The notes beneath the pieces were generated by a model, which saw only the letters and a program-made list of their open reading frames with translations, was not told the DNA's origin and searched no databases. The position numbers and the translations under genes were made by a program. Shown in pieces: positions 1-10,125 of a stretch of 53,979 bases of DNA. The DNA is from Nodosilinea sp. P-1105 (GTDB lineage Bacteria > Cyanobacteriota > Cyanobacteriia > Phormidesmidales > Phormidesmidaceae). Location of the stretch: NCBI RefSeq assembly GCF_012911975.1, contig NZ_SMDQ01000038.1:1-53979 (forward strand). Reading direction: 5' to 3'. How positions within the stretch are numbered: position 1 is the stretch's first letter; every line of letters starts with the position of its first letter.

Positions 1-195
1 ACCAGTTACATCGAGCGTTTGAACAACACGTTGAGGCAGCGGGTGGCGCGACTGGTGAGAAAGACCCTGTCGTTCTCCAAGAAGCTCGAGAACCACATCG
101 GGGCCATCTGGCTATTCATCCATGACTACAATCGCTGCATCAGAGAGAAGCTGGCCAAGCAAGGTCATCCGGTCTTTTCCTCTGGCCTGCACTAA
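1..195 (+). CDS. IS1-family transposase, C-terminal fragment (cut by window edge)
   Basis: The first 64 codons read in frame from base 1 to a TAA at 193-195. They include an SYIERLNNTLRQR segment, then LVRKTLSFSKK and HIGAIWLFIHDYN. This resembles the C-terminal end of IS1-family (InsB-type) DDE transposases, where the Glu of the ERxN motif is the third catalytic acid. The upstream part lies outside the window, so I cannot tell whether the element is intact. No terminal inverted repeat was identified downstream. Transfer of an IS element next to the grpE-dnaK cluster is the simplest reading. Confidence 0.75.
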   Translation, partial: TSYIERLNNTLRQRVARLVRKTLSFSKKLENHIGAIWLFIHDYNRCIREKLAKQGHPVFSSGLH

Positions 196-948
196 AATGC
201 ACTACCTGAATTAGCTTGTTGCCAAAGGGCGAAAAGCTACGCTGTAATACTAGGGCTCGCCGGGGGGAGGAGGAATTAGTCATAGTACTGACGCTAAGAA
301 TTGATAACAGAACAGGCCCAAAATCAAAAGCTGGCTTTTATGCAATATGCCCTAACCCAACGGGTCGCAATCGCCGGTTACCTGATCCTCAGATAAATTT
401 TTACAGCTCTCTGTTCCTGCCATTGGATGCTCAGACTCGAAATATTGTGCATTAATTGCAGCCCCAACACTGGGTACCAGCACCGGTCTATGACACTCCA
501 CAGAGCCTCGACCGGGGCTCTAGGAAGTAAGACCCCTGAGGCTTAAATCCTGAGGGTAACTGAGGGTATGGGTGTGTAATTGGTATCGCCTGTAGGCCTG
601 AATGCTTACCCTGTCTAGTTTCGATAATACCCTTATCCTATCTATCTGCATCATGAGGCTAACAAATGCTGAACGGTAAGGGTATGGCTCACTCCCCTTG
701 TAGGGTGCTGTTAGGTGTAGCCGTAACGTGCTGCCCCATAAGACTTTGATGCGTTACCCTGACGCTAACGCAGCCTATAAATAAATAGGGCATTCTACTG
801 ACTGGGGGCAGGCGGATGGGGAAATAGGCGATAGAATTGGGGCGGTGTAGGTAGGGCAAACCGAAGACAAAACCCCTACCGCTTAGGGTAAAGTTGGGCC
901 ATTGTCCCGATTGATTTGTTGAGTTTATGGAGTTGGTTACAGATCAGC
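196..948. other. Non-coding region upstream of grpE
   Basis: About 750 bp lie between the IS1 fragment and grpE. A 79-codon open frame at 216-455 has no recognisable protein features and I do not call it. GGTAGGG (850-856) and CCCTACC (874-880) form a short inverted repeat about 70 bp before grpE. I saw no CIRCE element (TTAGCACTC-N9-GAGTGCTAA), the usual HrcA operator of heat-shock operons. The grpE promoter is presumably in the 3' part but I cannot place it. Confidence 0.4.
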
Positions 949-1671
949 ATGGTTGACGAAATGCATCAAACTGAAGACTATCAGGCACCTTCTCCACAAG
1001 ATGAGCAAGAGTTACGGGTAGAAGACGCAGATGTAGACATTGACTTTGATGGAGTCATCAATGATGTCGCGGCTGTCGCGACTGAGGAGGCTGGAGCAGA
1101 GGGTGCTGCTTCTGAGACATCAGCTGAACCAGGTGGCGAAAGTAGTGCCGCGATCGCCGACTTAGAGCGGCAGATAGCCGGGCTTAAGGCTCAACTTGAA
1201 GAACGGTCCAGCCAGTCCATGCGGATTGCGGCTGACTTTGAGAATTATCGCAAGCGCACCAGTAAAGAGAAGGAAGAGTTAGAGGGCCAGATTAAGGGCA
1301 ATACGATTACTGAGCTCTTACCCGTTGTGGATAATTTCGAGCGAGCTCGCTCGCAGATTAAGCCCCAAACTGAAGCTGAGATGACTATTCACAAAAGTTA
1401 TCAGAGCGTTTATAAGCAGCTGGTAGAAACCCTGAAGCGGCTGGGTGTATCGGCGATGCGGGCTGAAGGCCAGGAGTTTGACCCTAATCTCCATGAGGCG
1501 GTGATGCGCGAGCCGACCGCTGCTCACCCCGACGGCACCGTGATTGAGGAATTTGTGCGGGGGTACCAACTGGGAGAGCGGGTGTTGCGCCACGCCATGG
1601 TTAAGGTGGCGGCTCCTCCAGAAGATGGGGCTGAGGCCGCTGGCGCTGACCAGACGACGACGGCTGAATAA
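949..1671 (+). CDS. grpE: GrpE nucleotide exchange factor
   Basis: GrpE releases ADP from DnaK and resets the Hsp70 cycle in the cytoplasm. The 240-residue product has an acidic, disordered N-terminus (about 1-75), then a long helix rich in Leu, Glu and Gln. Family landmarks follow: [38 protein letters not shown] and the C-terminal beta-domain signature [20 protein letters not shown] chose the ATG at 949; an in-frame TTG lies at 916 and another ATG at 961, and a GGAG at 929-932 is rather far away, so the start is not certain. dnaK follows after 182 bp and dnaJ after that, the classical chaperone cluster. Identification is secure. Confidence 0.95.
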   Translation: MVDEMHQTEDYQAPSPQDEQELRVEDADVDIDFDGVINDVAAVATEEAGAEGAASETSAEPGGESSAAIADLERQIAGLKAQLEERSSQSMRIAADFENYRKRTSKEKEELEGQIKGNTITELLPVVDNFERARSQIKPQTEAEMTIHKSYQSVYKQLVETLKRLGVSAMRAEGQEFDPNLHEAVMREPTAAHPDGTVIEEFVRGYQLGERVLRHAMVKVAAPPEDGAEAAGADQTTTAE

Positions 1672-1853
1672 GGGAAAGGGCCATGGCGGCATAAGAGTAG
1701 GTGTCAAAGCATGGACATTGGTTAAGTTCAACCTAGTGCGTAACTTTACTGGGGTAAGCGGGCATCCTAACCCCATTGGCACTGCTAAGGCAGCACTATC
1801 AGCCAGTGGCTTTGACATCTACTACATGACTTTTTAGTTGAGCACCGTGGACT

Positions 1854-3791
1854 ATGGGTAAAGTAATCGGCATCGACTTAGGGACCACCAATAGCTGTGT
1901 GGCCGTGCTTGAGGGTGGACAGCCCGTCGTGATTAGCAGCACCGAGGGCGGCCGCACTGTGCCCAGTATTGTTGGCTTTGGTAAAAATGGCGATCGCTTG
2001 GTTGGCCAACTGGCTAAACGGCAAGCTGTGACCAATGCTGAAAATACGGTGTATAGCATCAAGCGATTCATTGGTCGTCGTTGGGATGACACCGAGATCG
2101 AACGTAGCCGGGTCCCCTATATGTGCACTAGCGGCCGAGACAACACGGTAGATGTCCAGATCCGCGACAAGGTTTATACTCCCCAAGAAATCTCCGCCAT
2201 GATCCTGCAGAAACTAAAGCAGGATGCGGAAGCTTACCTGGGCACCGACGTCACCCAAGCGGTGATCACCGTGCCGGCTTACTTTACAGATGCCCAACGG
2301 CAGGCAACCAAAGATGCGGGTACCATTGCTGGGCTAGATGTGTTGCGGATCATTAACGAGCCTACGGCAGCAGCTCTCTCCTATGGTCTAGACAAACAAG
2401 ACCAAGACCAAATGGTGTTGGTGTTTGACCTGGGAGGTGGCACCTTTGACGTGTCTATTCTGCAGCTGGGAGATGGCGTTTTTGAGGTAAAAGCCACCGC
2501 TGGCAACAACCACTTGGGGGGAGACGATTTTGACAACGTCATCGTGGAGTGGATGACAGCTGAATTTCGCAACCAAGAGGGCATCGATCTTTCTGCCGAT
2601 CGCATGGCCCTGCAACGGGTCCGCGAGGCCGCTGAAAAGGCCAAAATCGAGCTGTCTAATATGGCGTCAACATCTATTAACTTGCCTTTTATTACAGCCG
2701 ATGAATCCGGTCCTAAACATTTAGAGATGACCCTTTCCCGCTCTCAGTTTGAGCAGCTGGCCGCCGACCTAGTAAAAGCCACCCTAGAACCGGTCAAACA
2801 AGCCTTGAAAGATGCTGGTGTGGGGCCTGATCAAATTGATCGAATTCTCCTAGTCGGTGGTTCTACCCGGATTCCAGCTGTGCAACAGGCGATTAGCACT
2901 TACTTTAATGGCAAGGCTCCCGATCGCTCTGTGAATCCAGACGAAGCAGTTGCCTTGGGGGCCTCCATTCAGGCTGGGGTTTTGGGGGGCGAAGTCAAAG
3001 ATTTGCTGTTGCTAGACGTGACGCCTTTGTCCTTGGGGATTGAGACCCTAGGGGAAGTCTTTACTAAGGTGATAGAGCGCAATACGACGATTCCCACCAG
3101 CAAATCCCAGGTCTTTTCCACTGCCACCGACGGCCAAACCTCCGTGGAGATCCATGTACTCCAGGGGGAACGGGCCATGGCGAAGGATAATAAAAGCCTT
3201 GGTAAGTTTGAATTGACGGGTATTCCCCCTGCCCCCCGAGGGATTCCCCAAATTGAAGTGTCGTTCGAGATCGATGCCGACGGCATTCTCAAGGTTTCAG
3301 CGTTGGATAAAGGTACTGGACGGGCTCAGAGTATTTGTATTACCAGCACAGGTGGGCTCAGCGCCAGTGAAGTGGAGCGGATGCGCCAAGAAGCTGAGGT
3401 CTTTGCCGATGAAGATAACCGTCGCCGAGCCCTGGCTGAACTGGTGAATCGAGCTGATAACCTGTTCTATAGCTATGAGGCTACCCTGAGGGATCATGGG
3501 GCGTCCTTGGACGAAGCCGCTAAGGCTAGTTTGGAAGAGAAAGCCAGCCAATTGCGGGCCGCAACCCATGACCCTGATATCCAGCCCCAAGACTTTCAAG
3601 CCTGCATTGATGCCTTACAGTCGGCGTTGTTTGCCGTTGGCTCTGACCTGTATCGAGAGGCGGAAGCAGACGATGACCTGGATATGCAAATTCCGGCTTC
3701 AGCCTATGAAGACGATACAACCGCTGGCTATGAGGATGATGACTTAGGGCTTGATGCCACTGTTACAGCGGACTACGAGGCGATCGATTAA
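1854..3791 (+). CDS. dnaK: Molecular chaperone DnaK (Hsp70)
   Basis: This ATP-dependent chaperone works with DnaJ and GrpE on unfolded proteins. The 645-residue product begins [20 protein letters not shown] (phosphate loop 1) and has the second phosphate loop [11 protein letters not shown] at about 191-201. The conserved linker motif [17 protein letters not shown] precedes the substrate-binding domain, and a helical lid follows. The C-terminus is a strongly acidic tail ending TADYEAID, not the EEVD-like end of eukaryotic Hsp70. Cyanobacteria usually carry several dnaK paralogs; the one linked to grpE is normally the DnaK1 type, so I infer that class, but paralog number cannot be proven here. 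The ATG start at 1854 matches the family start exactly. Confidence 0.97.
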   Translation: MGKVIGIDLGTTNSCVAVLEGGQPVVISSTEGGRTVPSIVGFGKNGDRLVGQLAKRQAVTNAENTVYSIKRFIGRRWDDTEIERSRVPYMCTSGRDNTVDVQIRDKVYTPQEISAMILQKLKQDAEAYLGTDVTQAVITVPAYFTDAQRQATKDAGTIAGLDVLRIINEPTAAALSYGLDKQDQDQMVLVFDLGGGTFDVSILQLGDGVFEVKATAGNNHLGGDDFDNVIVEWMTAEFRNQEGIDLSADRMALQRVREAAEKAKIELSNMASTSINLPFITADESGPKHLEMTLSRSQFEQLAADLVKATLEPVKQALKDAGVGPDQIDRILLVGGSTRIPAVQQAISTYFNGKAPDRSVNPDEAVALGASIQAGVLGGEVKDLLLLDVTPLSLGIETLGEVFTKVIERNTTIPTSKSQVFSTATDGQTSVEIHVLQGERAMAKDNKSLGKFELTGIPPAPRGIPQIEVSFEIDADGILKVSALDKGTGRAQSICITSTGGLSASEVERMRQEAEVFADEDNRRRALAELVNRADNLFYSYEATLRDHGASLDEAAKASLEEKASQLRAATHDPDIQPQDFQACIDALQSALFAVGSDLYREAEADDDLDMQIPASAYEDDTTAGYEDDDLGLDATVTADYEAID

Positions 3792-3905
3792 TTTTGTAAG
3801 GCTGGATGTTTGGGATGGACGGGTATCCCACCTGGTCAGGGGGGGATGTTGTCTTTAATATGGTTGAGAGTTTGACTGTTGCTGGAGTTGTCTAGGTAGC
3901 CCCCT

Positions 3906-5030
3906 ATGGCCCGTGATTACTATGACCTTCTTGGTATTTCGCGCAATGCTGACCAGGATGAGATTAAGCGTGCATACCGCCGCCTAGCCCGTAAATATCA
4001 TCCTGATGTCAATAAGGAACCGGGTGCCGAGGATACATTTAAAGAAATTAACCGGGCCTATGAAGTGCTTTCAGAGCCGGAAATCCGAGCTCGTTACGAT
4101 CGATTCGGGGAAGCGGGGGTTGGTGGTGCGGCTGCGGCTGGCTATCAAGACTTTGGAGATATGGGAGGCTTTGCTGATATCTTCGAAAGCTTCTTCAGTG
4201 GATTTTCTGGCGGTATGGGTCAAGGGGGACGGCGACGGGGTCCTACCCGTGGAGATGACCTCCGGCTTGACCTAAAGCTGGACTTTAAAGATGCGATTTT
4301 TGGTGGTGAAAAGGAAATCAAAATCAGCCACTTAGAAACCTGTGGTACTTGTAGTGGCAGTGGGGCTAAGCCTGGTACCCGCCCCACCACTTGCGGTACC
4401 TGTGGAGGGACGGGGCAGGTACGGCGAGCCACCCGTACGCCCTTTGGCAGTTTCACCCAGGTATCGGCTTGTCCCACCTGTGGCGGCACGGGCGAGGTGA
4501 TTGAGGACCGCTGCGATGTCTGTGGCGGTAGTGGCCAAACCCAGGAAACCAAGAAGCTTAAGATTACGGTGCCGGCTGGGGTTGACAATGGCACTCGGTT
4601 GCGGGTGTCTGGGGAAGGGGATGCTGGCCAGCGGGGTGGGCCAGCGGGCGATTTGTACGTGTATTTATTTGTCAGCGAAGATGCCACCTTTAAGCGAGAT
4701 GGCATCAACATCTTGTCGGAGCTCAAGATTAGCTATTTACAAGCGATTTTGGGTTGTAAGCTAACTATCAATACAGTCGATGGCCCGGTAGAGATGGATG
4801 TGCCTGCCGGTACCCAGCCTGGCACCGTGCTCACCCTAGACAATCGCGGTGTACCTAAGCTGGGTAACCCGGTCAGTCGGGGAGATCATTTAATCACAGT
4901 GCGGGTAGAGATTCCCACACGGATGAAGCCAGAGGAGCGGGAGCTGGTGGAAAAGCTAGCGGAAGTTCGAGGGGAGCAAGTGAACCGAGGGGGCATTGAA
5001 GGATTTTTAGGGGGGCTGTTTCGCGGATGA
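3906..5030 (+). CDS. dnaJ: Co-chaperone DnaJ (Hsp40, type I)
   Basis: DnaJ stimulates DnaK ATP hydrolysis and delivers substrate. The 374-residue product shows all type I domains in order. The J domain occupies 1-70 with the essential HPD at 32-34. A Gly/Phe-rich linker of about 60 residues follows. Four zinc-finger repeats of the CxxCxGxG type follow ([32 protein letters not shown]). The C-terminal substrate-binding barrels contain [20 protein letters not shown]. It lies 114 bp after dnaK and its TGA overlaps the ATG of the next gene by 4 bp, which suggests translational coupling with the TusA-like gene. Confidence 0.97.
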   Translation: MARDYYDLLGISRNADQDEIKRAYRRLARKYHPDVNKEPGAEDTFKEINRAYEVLSEPEIRARYDRFGEAGVGGAAAAGYQDFGDMGGFADIFESFFSGFSGGMGQGGRRRGPTRGDDLRLDLKLDFKDAIFGGEKEIKISHLETCGTCSGSGAKPGTRPTTCGTCGGTGQVRRATRTPFGSFTQVSACPTCGGTGEVIEDRCDVCGGSGQTQETKKLKITVPAGVDNGTRLRVSGEGDAGQRGGPAGDLYVYLFVSEDATFKRDGINILSELKISYLQAILGCKLTINTVDGPVEMDVPAGTQPGTVLTLDNRGVPKLGNPVSRGDHLITVRVEIPTRMKPEERELVEKLAEVRGEQVNRGGIEGFLGGLFRG

Positions 5031-5284
5031 ACCATGTAGACTCGACTGCAACCCTGAAACCGGATGCATCGTTGGATTTGCGGGGTACCCCCTGCCCGAT
5101 TAATTTTGTGCGCACCAAGCTACAGCTAGAAAAAATGCCCGTAGGGGCTGTGTTAGAGGTGTGGCTGGACGGGGGCGAGCCGGTGGAGCAAGTACCTGAC
5201 AGCTTGCGGATGGAAGGTCATGTGATTGAAAGCTTGCGAGATTGTGCTGGCTATTTTGCGCTGCAAGTGCGGCGGGCTAGCTAG
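5027..5284 (+). CDS. TusA/SirA-family sulfurtransferase-like protein
   Basis: The 85-residue product has the TusA-fold pattern: a beta strand ([19 protein letters not shown]) followed by a helix, then [26 protein letters not shown]. TusA proteins carry persulfide sulfur on the Cys of a CPxP motif. Here the Cys and first Pro are present but the second Pro is Asn (CPIN), so substrate range may differ. The start ATG overlaps the dnaJ stop codon, and rsgA begins 3 bp after its stop, so it sits inside a tightly packed operon. Its role beside the chaperones is unknown; sulfur transfer or redox repair would be inference only. Confidence 0.8.
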   Translation: MNHVDSTATLKPDASLDLRGTPCPINFVRTKLQLEKMPVGAVLEVWLDGGEPVEQVPDSLRMEGHVIESLRDCAGYFALQVRRAS

Positions 5285-5287
5285 TCT

Positions 5288-6475
5288 ATGAAGACTTTTC
5301 TGCCCCACGGCTCACCAATGCCCCAACTTGGAGACGGGGTCTGGGGAGTAGTGGTGGCTGTGCAGGCGAATTTCTATCAGGTGCAGATTGAACCCCAGGT
5401 TAGCTCTGGTCAGCGATCGGGCTCGACTGAGGATGCCGGGGTAACTGGGCTGGAGGTATCTCGGCAATTGCTCTGCACCCGGCGATCGCGCCTTAAGAAA
5501 ATTGGCCAACAGGTGATGGTGGGGGATCGGGTGCGGGTCGACGATCCGGATTGGGCGGGCGGACGCGGGGCGATCGCAGCGGTTTACCCCCGCCAGACGA
5601 TGCTGGATCGACCACCGATGGCCAATGCGGACCAACTGTTGCTGATGTTTGCATTAGCGGAGCCAGAGCTGGATCCTCAGCAATTGAGTCGATTTTTGGT
5701 CAAAGCTGAGGCCACAGGGCTAGCAGTGAGATTGTGCCTGAATAAGCAAGATTTGGTCTCTCTAGCGGAGCGGCAGCGGTGGCAAGCGCGATTGGCCCAG
5801 TGGGGCTACGAAGTCATGGTGATGAGTGTGCAGGCAGGGGATGTCCTAGAGGTGTTAAAGCCTCAACTGCAAGGGCGAATTACGGTGGTCTCTGGTCCGT
5901 CGGGGGTAGGAAAATCTAGCCTGATTAATCAGCTGATTCCCGAAGCTACTCTGCGGACGGGGGCGGTATCAGGTAAGCTTGGGCGAGGTCGCCACACCAC
6001 CCGCCATGTGGAACTGTTTGAGCTGCCAGGGGGAGGCTTTTTGGCGGACACCCCAGGCTTTAACCAGCCTGATTTAGCGTTGACCCCGGCGGAACTGGGG
6101 GCCTGTTTCCCTGAAATTCGTCAGCGATTGGCCCAAGCCCCCTGTCAATTTAATGACTGTCTGCATCGGGATGAACCCGGCTGTGCTGTGGGGGCTGATT
6201 GGGATCGCCACGATATCTATTTGACCCTGTTGGATGAGGTCTTGGCCGCGGAGCCAGAGGCTTACCATCGTCAAGAGAGGGATGCGACCTTGAAGGTGAA
6301 GATGGGGGATATGGGGCAGGTCCACCATGAACCTCGGCTGCCAGCTAAGACCTATCGGCGCGTGTCCCGCCGTCGTCAAAACCAGACCCTCGATGAGTTG
6401 TGCTATGACCTTTCCCAGTCGGTGGCGGGGTTGGATGACTGGGACGATTTAGCGGTCGATGACGATTTGGGGTAA
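5288..6475 (+). CDS. rsgA: Ribosome small-subunit-dependent GTPase RsgA
   Basis: RsgA is a circularly permuted GTPase that acts in late maturation of the 30S subunit. The 395-residue protein has an N-terminal OB-like region (about 15-110). The G motifs come in permuted order: LNKQD (G4) near 151, the Walker A GPSGVGKSS near 203, and DTPGF (G3) near 254. A zinc knuckle C-x4-C-x-H-x5-C lies at about 285-298 (CQFNDCLHRDEPGC). A basic/acidic tail follows. The N-terminus is somewhat long; an internal ATG at 5321 is an alternative start. It is the last gene of the dnaJ-tusA-rsgA run, with 3 bp from the previous stop. Confidence 0.93.
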   Translation: MKTFLPHGSPMPQLGDGVWGVVVAVQANFYQVQIEPQVSSGQRSGSTEDAGVTGLEVSRQLLCTRRSRLKKIGQQVMVGDRVRVDDPDWAGGRGAIAAVYPRQTMLDRPPMANADQLLLMFALAEPELDPQQLSRFLVKAEATGLAVRLCLNKQDLVSLAERQRWQARLAQWGYEVMVMSVQAGDVLEVLKPQLQGRITVVSGPSGVGKSSLINQLIPEATLRTGAVSGKLGRGRHTTRHVELFELPGGGFLADTPGFNQPDLALTPAELGACFPEIRQRLAQAPCQFNDCLHRDEPGCAVGADWDRHDIYLTLLDEVLAAEPEAYHRQERDATLKVKMGDMGQVHHEPRLPAKTYRRVSRRRQNQTLDELCYDLSQSVAGLDDWDDLAVDDDLG

Positions 6476-6537
6476 GGGGGCGGCCCAGGAAGCGGTATGA
6501 ATGGTGTACGCTCTACTGGGGAACTGTGAGGAACGCC

Positions 6538-7551
6538 ATGGCCATGGAGATAGCCCTATGGGGGTTGGTGGGGAGCTTGGCGGCGGTGGCGATCGCAGAA
6601 CTGGTTTTGCGGTTTATCTATGGGGTAGGGAACCCGCCGCTCTATGTGGCCGATACCCGGTCTGGGTATCGCCTGGCTCCAAATCAGGCGCTACGGCGTC
6701 GGGGAAACTACATGGCGGTTAACCAATATTCCATGCGGGGACCGGCTATTGCCCCCCAGCCAGACAGCCACACCCTGAGAGTACTGATGTTAGGGGATTC
6801 TGTTGTCAATGGTGGCTGGTGGACCGATCAGTCGCAGCTGCTATCAGTGAGGGTGCAAGCGGCTTTGTCAGAGCAGCTATCGACCCAGGGACAGGAGGTT
6901 GAGGTGTTGAATGCCTCCGCTAACTCTTGGGGGCCGCGCCATGAACTGGGTTATGTGCGGAAGTTTGGCACCTTTGGGGCCCAGATTGTGCTGATGGTGC
7001 TGAATACCGATGATCTATTTGCGATCGCGCCTAATGCCTATGATCTAGGGCGTCATCCGGCCTATCCTACCCGGCGCCCGCCCTTGGCCCTGGGGGAGCT
7101 AGTGGCTAAGATCAAGCCCTACCGTCCCAGCCCCAGGCTGCAAGCCCTCTATGACCAACCCGGCGATCGGGTGGGGGTTAACCTGGAGGCGATTCGCCAG
7201 CTGCAACAAACGGTTAAGGCGGTCCAAGGCCGGTTAGTATTAGCCATGACCCCCCTAAAACGAGAATTAGGCCAGGCGGGTCCGCAAGACTATGAAAAAG
7301 CTGCCCGACAGCGCTTAAAGAACCTGACCCAAGCCCAAGCCATCCCCTATTTAGATTTTTTGCCTCAGTTGCAGTCCCTAGAGGCGGATTCCTTGTATCG
7401 AGACCATATTCACCTCAGTCCCGCTGGTTATCACTGGGTGGGGCAGCAGTTGGCCCAGTTTATTGCCACTGCGGGCAGCCCTTCTACCCCAGAGCCCTCG
7501 ATCAGAACAGAGCCAGCGGCAATGGAGGATGTGCTCGGAGATCTCTGGTGA
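6538..7551 (+). CDS. SGNH/GDSL-type hydrolase with N-terminal membrane segment
   Basis: This is a predicted esterase or acyl-hydrolase attached to the membrane. I place the start at ATG 6538 because a GAGGA (6528-6532) lies 5 bp upstream; a GTG at 6526 is less likely. Residues 5-25 form a hydrophobic anchor. Block I GDSVVNGG lies near 86 and the catalytic Asp-His pair DHIHLSPAGYHW near 289-300, as in the SGNH superfamily, often active on acetylated polysaccharide. The gene precedes an O-antigen-ligase-like gene on the same strand, so a role in exopolysaccharide or lipopolysaccharide modification is plausible. The specific substrate is unknown. Confidence 0.8.
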   Translation: MAMEIALWGLVGSLAAVAIAELVLRFIYGVGNPPLYVADTRSGYRLAPNQALRRRGNYMAVNQYSMRGPAIAPQPDSHTLRVLMLGDSVVNGGWWTDQSQLLSVRVQAALSEQLSTQGQEVEVLNASANSWGPRHELGYVRKFGTFGAQIVLMVLNTDDLFAIAPNAYDLGRHPAYPTRRPPLALGELVAKIKPYRPSPRLQALYDQPGDRVGVNLEAIRQLQQTVKAVQGRLVLAMTPLKRELGQAGPQDYEKAARQRLKNLTQAQAIPYLDFLPQLQSLEADSLYRDHIHLSPAGYHWVGQQLAQFIATAGSPSTPEPSIRTEPAAMEDVLGDLW

Positions 7552-7694
7552 TGTTGAACTGGTGATGTTGAGCTGGTGACATGGATGTTCAGACCCCGAG
7601 GGTCTAAAGTGGGCCAGGGGGCTAGCGCATCGGTAAAGTCCGTCAAGATCCCAGGGGGCTTGGACTCATTGACCATGAGTTTCGGGGCATCCCA

Positions 7695-7721
7695 GGGCAG
7701 ACCCCTGGGATCTGTACCGGC
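7695..7721. repeat. 27-bp dispersed repeat, copy 1
   Basis: These 27 bp occur again in perfect inverted form at 14879-14905, about 7.2 kb away. The unit runs into an inverted repeat, CCCAGGG (7691-7697) paired with CCCTGGG (7703-7709), so it can form a hairpin. It lies in the gap between the SGNH and O-antigen-ligase-like genes. Direct 14-bp repeats built on TGGTGATGTTGA sit just after the SGNH stop codon (about 7546-7585). Confidence 0.8.
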
Positions 7722-7772
7722 GTTCTAGGGTCTCGGCTACAGTGGGGAGAGTGGTTAACTGACGACACCAGA

Positions 7773-9317
7773 ATGGCGAGGGCAACCCAGAAATCTAGAG
7801 GGTTAGGGGTCAGTGCTGGGCCCCAGGCCCCAGCACTCCAGAGACAGTCGGCCCAGCCAGCCACCGGGGTGCATTGGGGGAGGGTGCTGGTAGTCGCCAT
7901 CTTGGTGGGTCTTGCCATGGTGCTGGTGGGTCAGCCGCCGTTGGCCCTAGGGGCTACCGTAGCCGTGGCGGCGATGGGCGGGGCCTTTAAATATCCCCGT
8001 CAGGGGATTGTGGCACTACTGATTTATCTACCGTTTAGCGGCACGGTTACCTATGCCCTGGGAGGTAGCCAACTGTTGCAACTGGCTAAAGATCTGATCT
8101 ATCTTCCAGCGATAGTAGGGGTCTGGTGCTTTTGTCGGCGGACTCGGCAACCCCTAATTCTACCGCCCCTGCTCAAGCTGCCGTTGCTGGGGCTGGTGGC
8201 CCTTTGCCTATTGATATTGGTGGTGGTGAATGGCGGTCAACAACTGGTCTCTGTTGAGGGAGAGTCGCCGCTGTTAGTGGGGGTGGTGGGGCTCAAGGTG
8301 CTATTGGGCTATGTGCTGATTATTCCTTGGATATATTATGGGCTGCGCGATCGCGATCAGCTGTACCGTCTATTCCGGTTGCAGGTGGGGTTGATTTTAG
8401 TGTGCTGCGGCCTAGGGCTCATTCAGTTTTGGTTGCTCAGGACTGGGGTTTGCCAGGGGACGGTGGGGGAAGGAGAGGCCTTGTTTAGGGCATCCCTGGA
8501 GGCCCGTTGTTTTGTAGGGGGGGCCCTACTGTATGCCCCTGAGCAGGGGCAAATTCGACTACCAGGTACCTTTAATGCCCCCTGGCAGTGGGGCTGGTTT
8601 TTGATTTCTGGCAGTTTTTTTGCCTTTGCCACGGCGTTTTGCGATCGCAGTCCCCTGTGGCGCTGGATAGGGCTATTGACCCTGGGCACAGTGGGCATCA
8701 TGGCGGTGGTGTCGGGTCAGCGCATCGCTATGGCCCTGGTGCCGTTGACCGTGATTGGGCTACTGCTGGTGACCGGGCAAGTGGTTAACCTGAAGCGGGT
8801 GATTCCGGTAGGGATAGGATTGGCTTTGGTAATCGGTACCTTTGTGGCCCAAAACCCGGCGATGGTCAGCGATCGCTGGGAGAGTTTCCAGGACCGCTGG
8901 GTGGCTGCTCCCCCTCAGACCTTTATGGCGCAACAGTGGCAATGGGCTTGGGCCGAGCAACGGGGCTTGCTGGGCCGTGGGGTCGGGCGGGCCACCAATG
9001 CAGCCCGCCTGTTTGGGGAGACTGAACTGGTGGAAACCTATCATCCCAAACTGCTGTATGAGCTAGGCCCCCTAGGGTTACTGGCGGTGGTAGTCCTTTA
9101 TCTCACCCTGGCGATCGCGGTATGGCAGGCCTATGGTTCTCTGAATGATCCGAGTTTGTCTGGCTATGGGGCGGTGATGGCCATGTTTGTGCTGTTTATT
9201 AGCCTGTTTCCCTATTACTATCCCCTAGATGTGGATCCGGTTAACATCTATTACTGGTTGGCAGCTGGCATTGTGCTGAAGCTGCCGGTGATTGAACGGC
9301 GGGAACAGGGCGCTTGA
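7773..9317 (+). CDS. O-antigen ligase/polymerase (Wzy/WaaL)-like membrane protein
   Basis: The 514-residue product has roughly 10-12 hydrophobic segments spread over its length and a short cytoplasmic N-terminus with Arg, Gln and Pro. Near the C-terminus a periplasmic loop reads GLLGRGVGRATNA, then a His-containing segment ETYHPKLLYELGPLGLLAVV. That GxG...H...ELG pattern is typical of the Wzy_C (O-antigen ligase) family, which polymerises or transfers polysaccharide units on the outer face of the inner membrane. The ATG at 7773 is used. The gene follows the SGNH hydrolase, consistent with surface polysaccharide work. The substrate cannot be read from the sequence. Confidence 0.75.
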   Translation: MARATQKSRGLGVSAGPQAPALQRQSAQPATGVHWGRVLVVAILVGLAMVLVGQPPLALGATVAVAAMGGAFKYPRQGIVALLIYLPFSGTVTYALGGSQLLQLAKDLIYLPAIVGVWCFCRRTRQPLILPPLLKLPLLGLVALCLLILVVVNGGQQLVSVEGESPLLVGVVGLKVLLGYVLIIPWIYYGLRDRDQLYRLFRLQVGLILVCCGLGLIQFWLLRTGVCQGTVGEGEALFRASLEARCFVGGALLYAPEQGQIRLPGTFNAPWQWGWFLISGSFFAFATAFCDRSPLWRWIGLLTLGTVGIMAVVSGQRIAMALVPLTVIGLLLVTGQVVNLKRVIPVGIGLALVIGTFVAQNPAMVSDRWESFQDRWVAAPPQTFMAQQWQWAWAEQRGLLGRGVGRATNAARLFGETELVETYHPKLLYELGPLGLLAVVVLYLTLAIAVWQAYGSLNDPSLSGYGAVMAMFVLFISLFPYYYPLDVDPVNIYYWLAAGIVLKLPVIERREQGA

Positions 9318-9380
9318 GGCGACTGGAGAGTTGCTCGACCAGGCAAAAGAGAAATTACCAGCGGTACGGCGGTTAACGTC

Positions 9381-9886
9381 ATGGTTATGCAGCCTGATTT
9401 GTTTCAAGCTATGGCCACGCATCGAAGGACACCCGACCATAACGACATCGCTGGAAATTTGCCGGTCACCTTGAAAGCAGCCCTACGGGGCAAACCCTAT
9501 CGCACGTTTATAGTAGACCAACGGTTATGGATTCCGGCTCGTAATACCTACACCTTCCAGATATTATGGTGGTGCCTCAGCCGCTTCAGTTGCAAATGGG
9601 GCGCACCGATACGGTGACCAATCCTGGCTTTATCGCTGAAGTGCTGTCGAACTCGACCAAGAGCTACGATCGGGGGGACAAGTTTCTGACTTACCGCACA
9701 ATTCCAACATTTCAGGAATATTTGTTGATAGACCAGTACAGGGTTCATGTAGAACATCATGTTAAAACGTCGCCGCATCAGTGGCTGCTCTCTGAGTATG
9801 CTTCACCAGATGTGAAACTCACGTTCAACACGTTTGAATGCAACGTAACCATTGCAGACCTCTACGAAAATATTGAGTTTGACTAG
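9381..9886 (+). pseudogene. Uma2-family (DUF820) endonuclease-fold gene, frameshifted and 5'-truncated
   Basis: Two frames together give one Uma2-type protein. The first (9381 to about 9559) contains RTPDHNDIAGNL and GKPYRTFIVDQRLWIPARNTYTF. The second (from about 9560) contains NPGFIAEVLSNSTKSYDRGDKF and YRTIPTFQEYLLIDQ, then the ADLYENIEFD end. Joining them needs one extra base near 9557-9559, where CC stands in place of an expected CCC (F-P-D-I-M-V-V). The usual N-terminal 30-40 residues are not visible. Uma2 genes are abundant in cyanobacteria with a PD-(D/E)XK-like fold; their role is unclear. A sequencing error in the short C run is possible. Confidence 0.8.
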
Positions 9887-10125
9887 CTGTTGAAATAGTC
9901 AGCATATTACGTTTAGCTTTAGGCCACATTGAAGGGTTGCGCGGGGAATGAAAACGGCTGATTGAGGGTGCCGCTGTATAAGCGATCGGGCCGCTTGCCG
10001 CATAATTGAGTTTTCAGGAGGCCAATAAAGCCGTTACAGTTTCATCAGACATAAACTGACGAAAATCCAAAATTTCGACTGATGGGGTAAAGAACCCAGG
10101 GATCTCGACCTACTGTCCCGATGCT

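Noticed and set aside
216-455. 79-codon frame after the IS1 fragment
   Set aside because: No recognisable motif, no clear ribosome site and unusual composition; likely chance.
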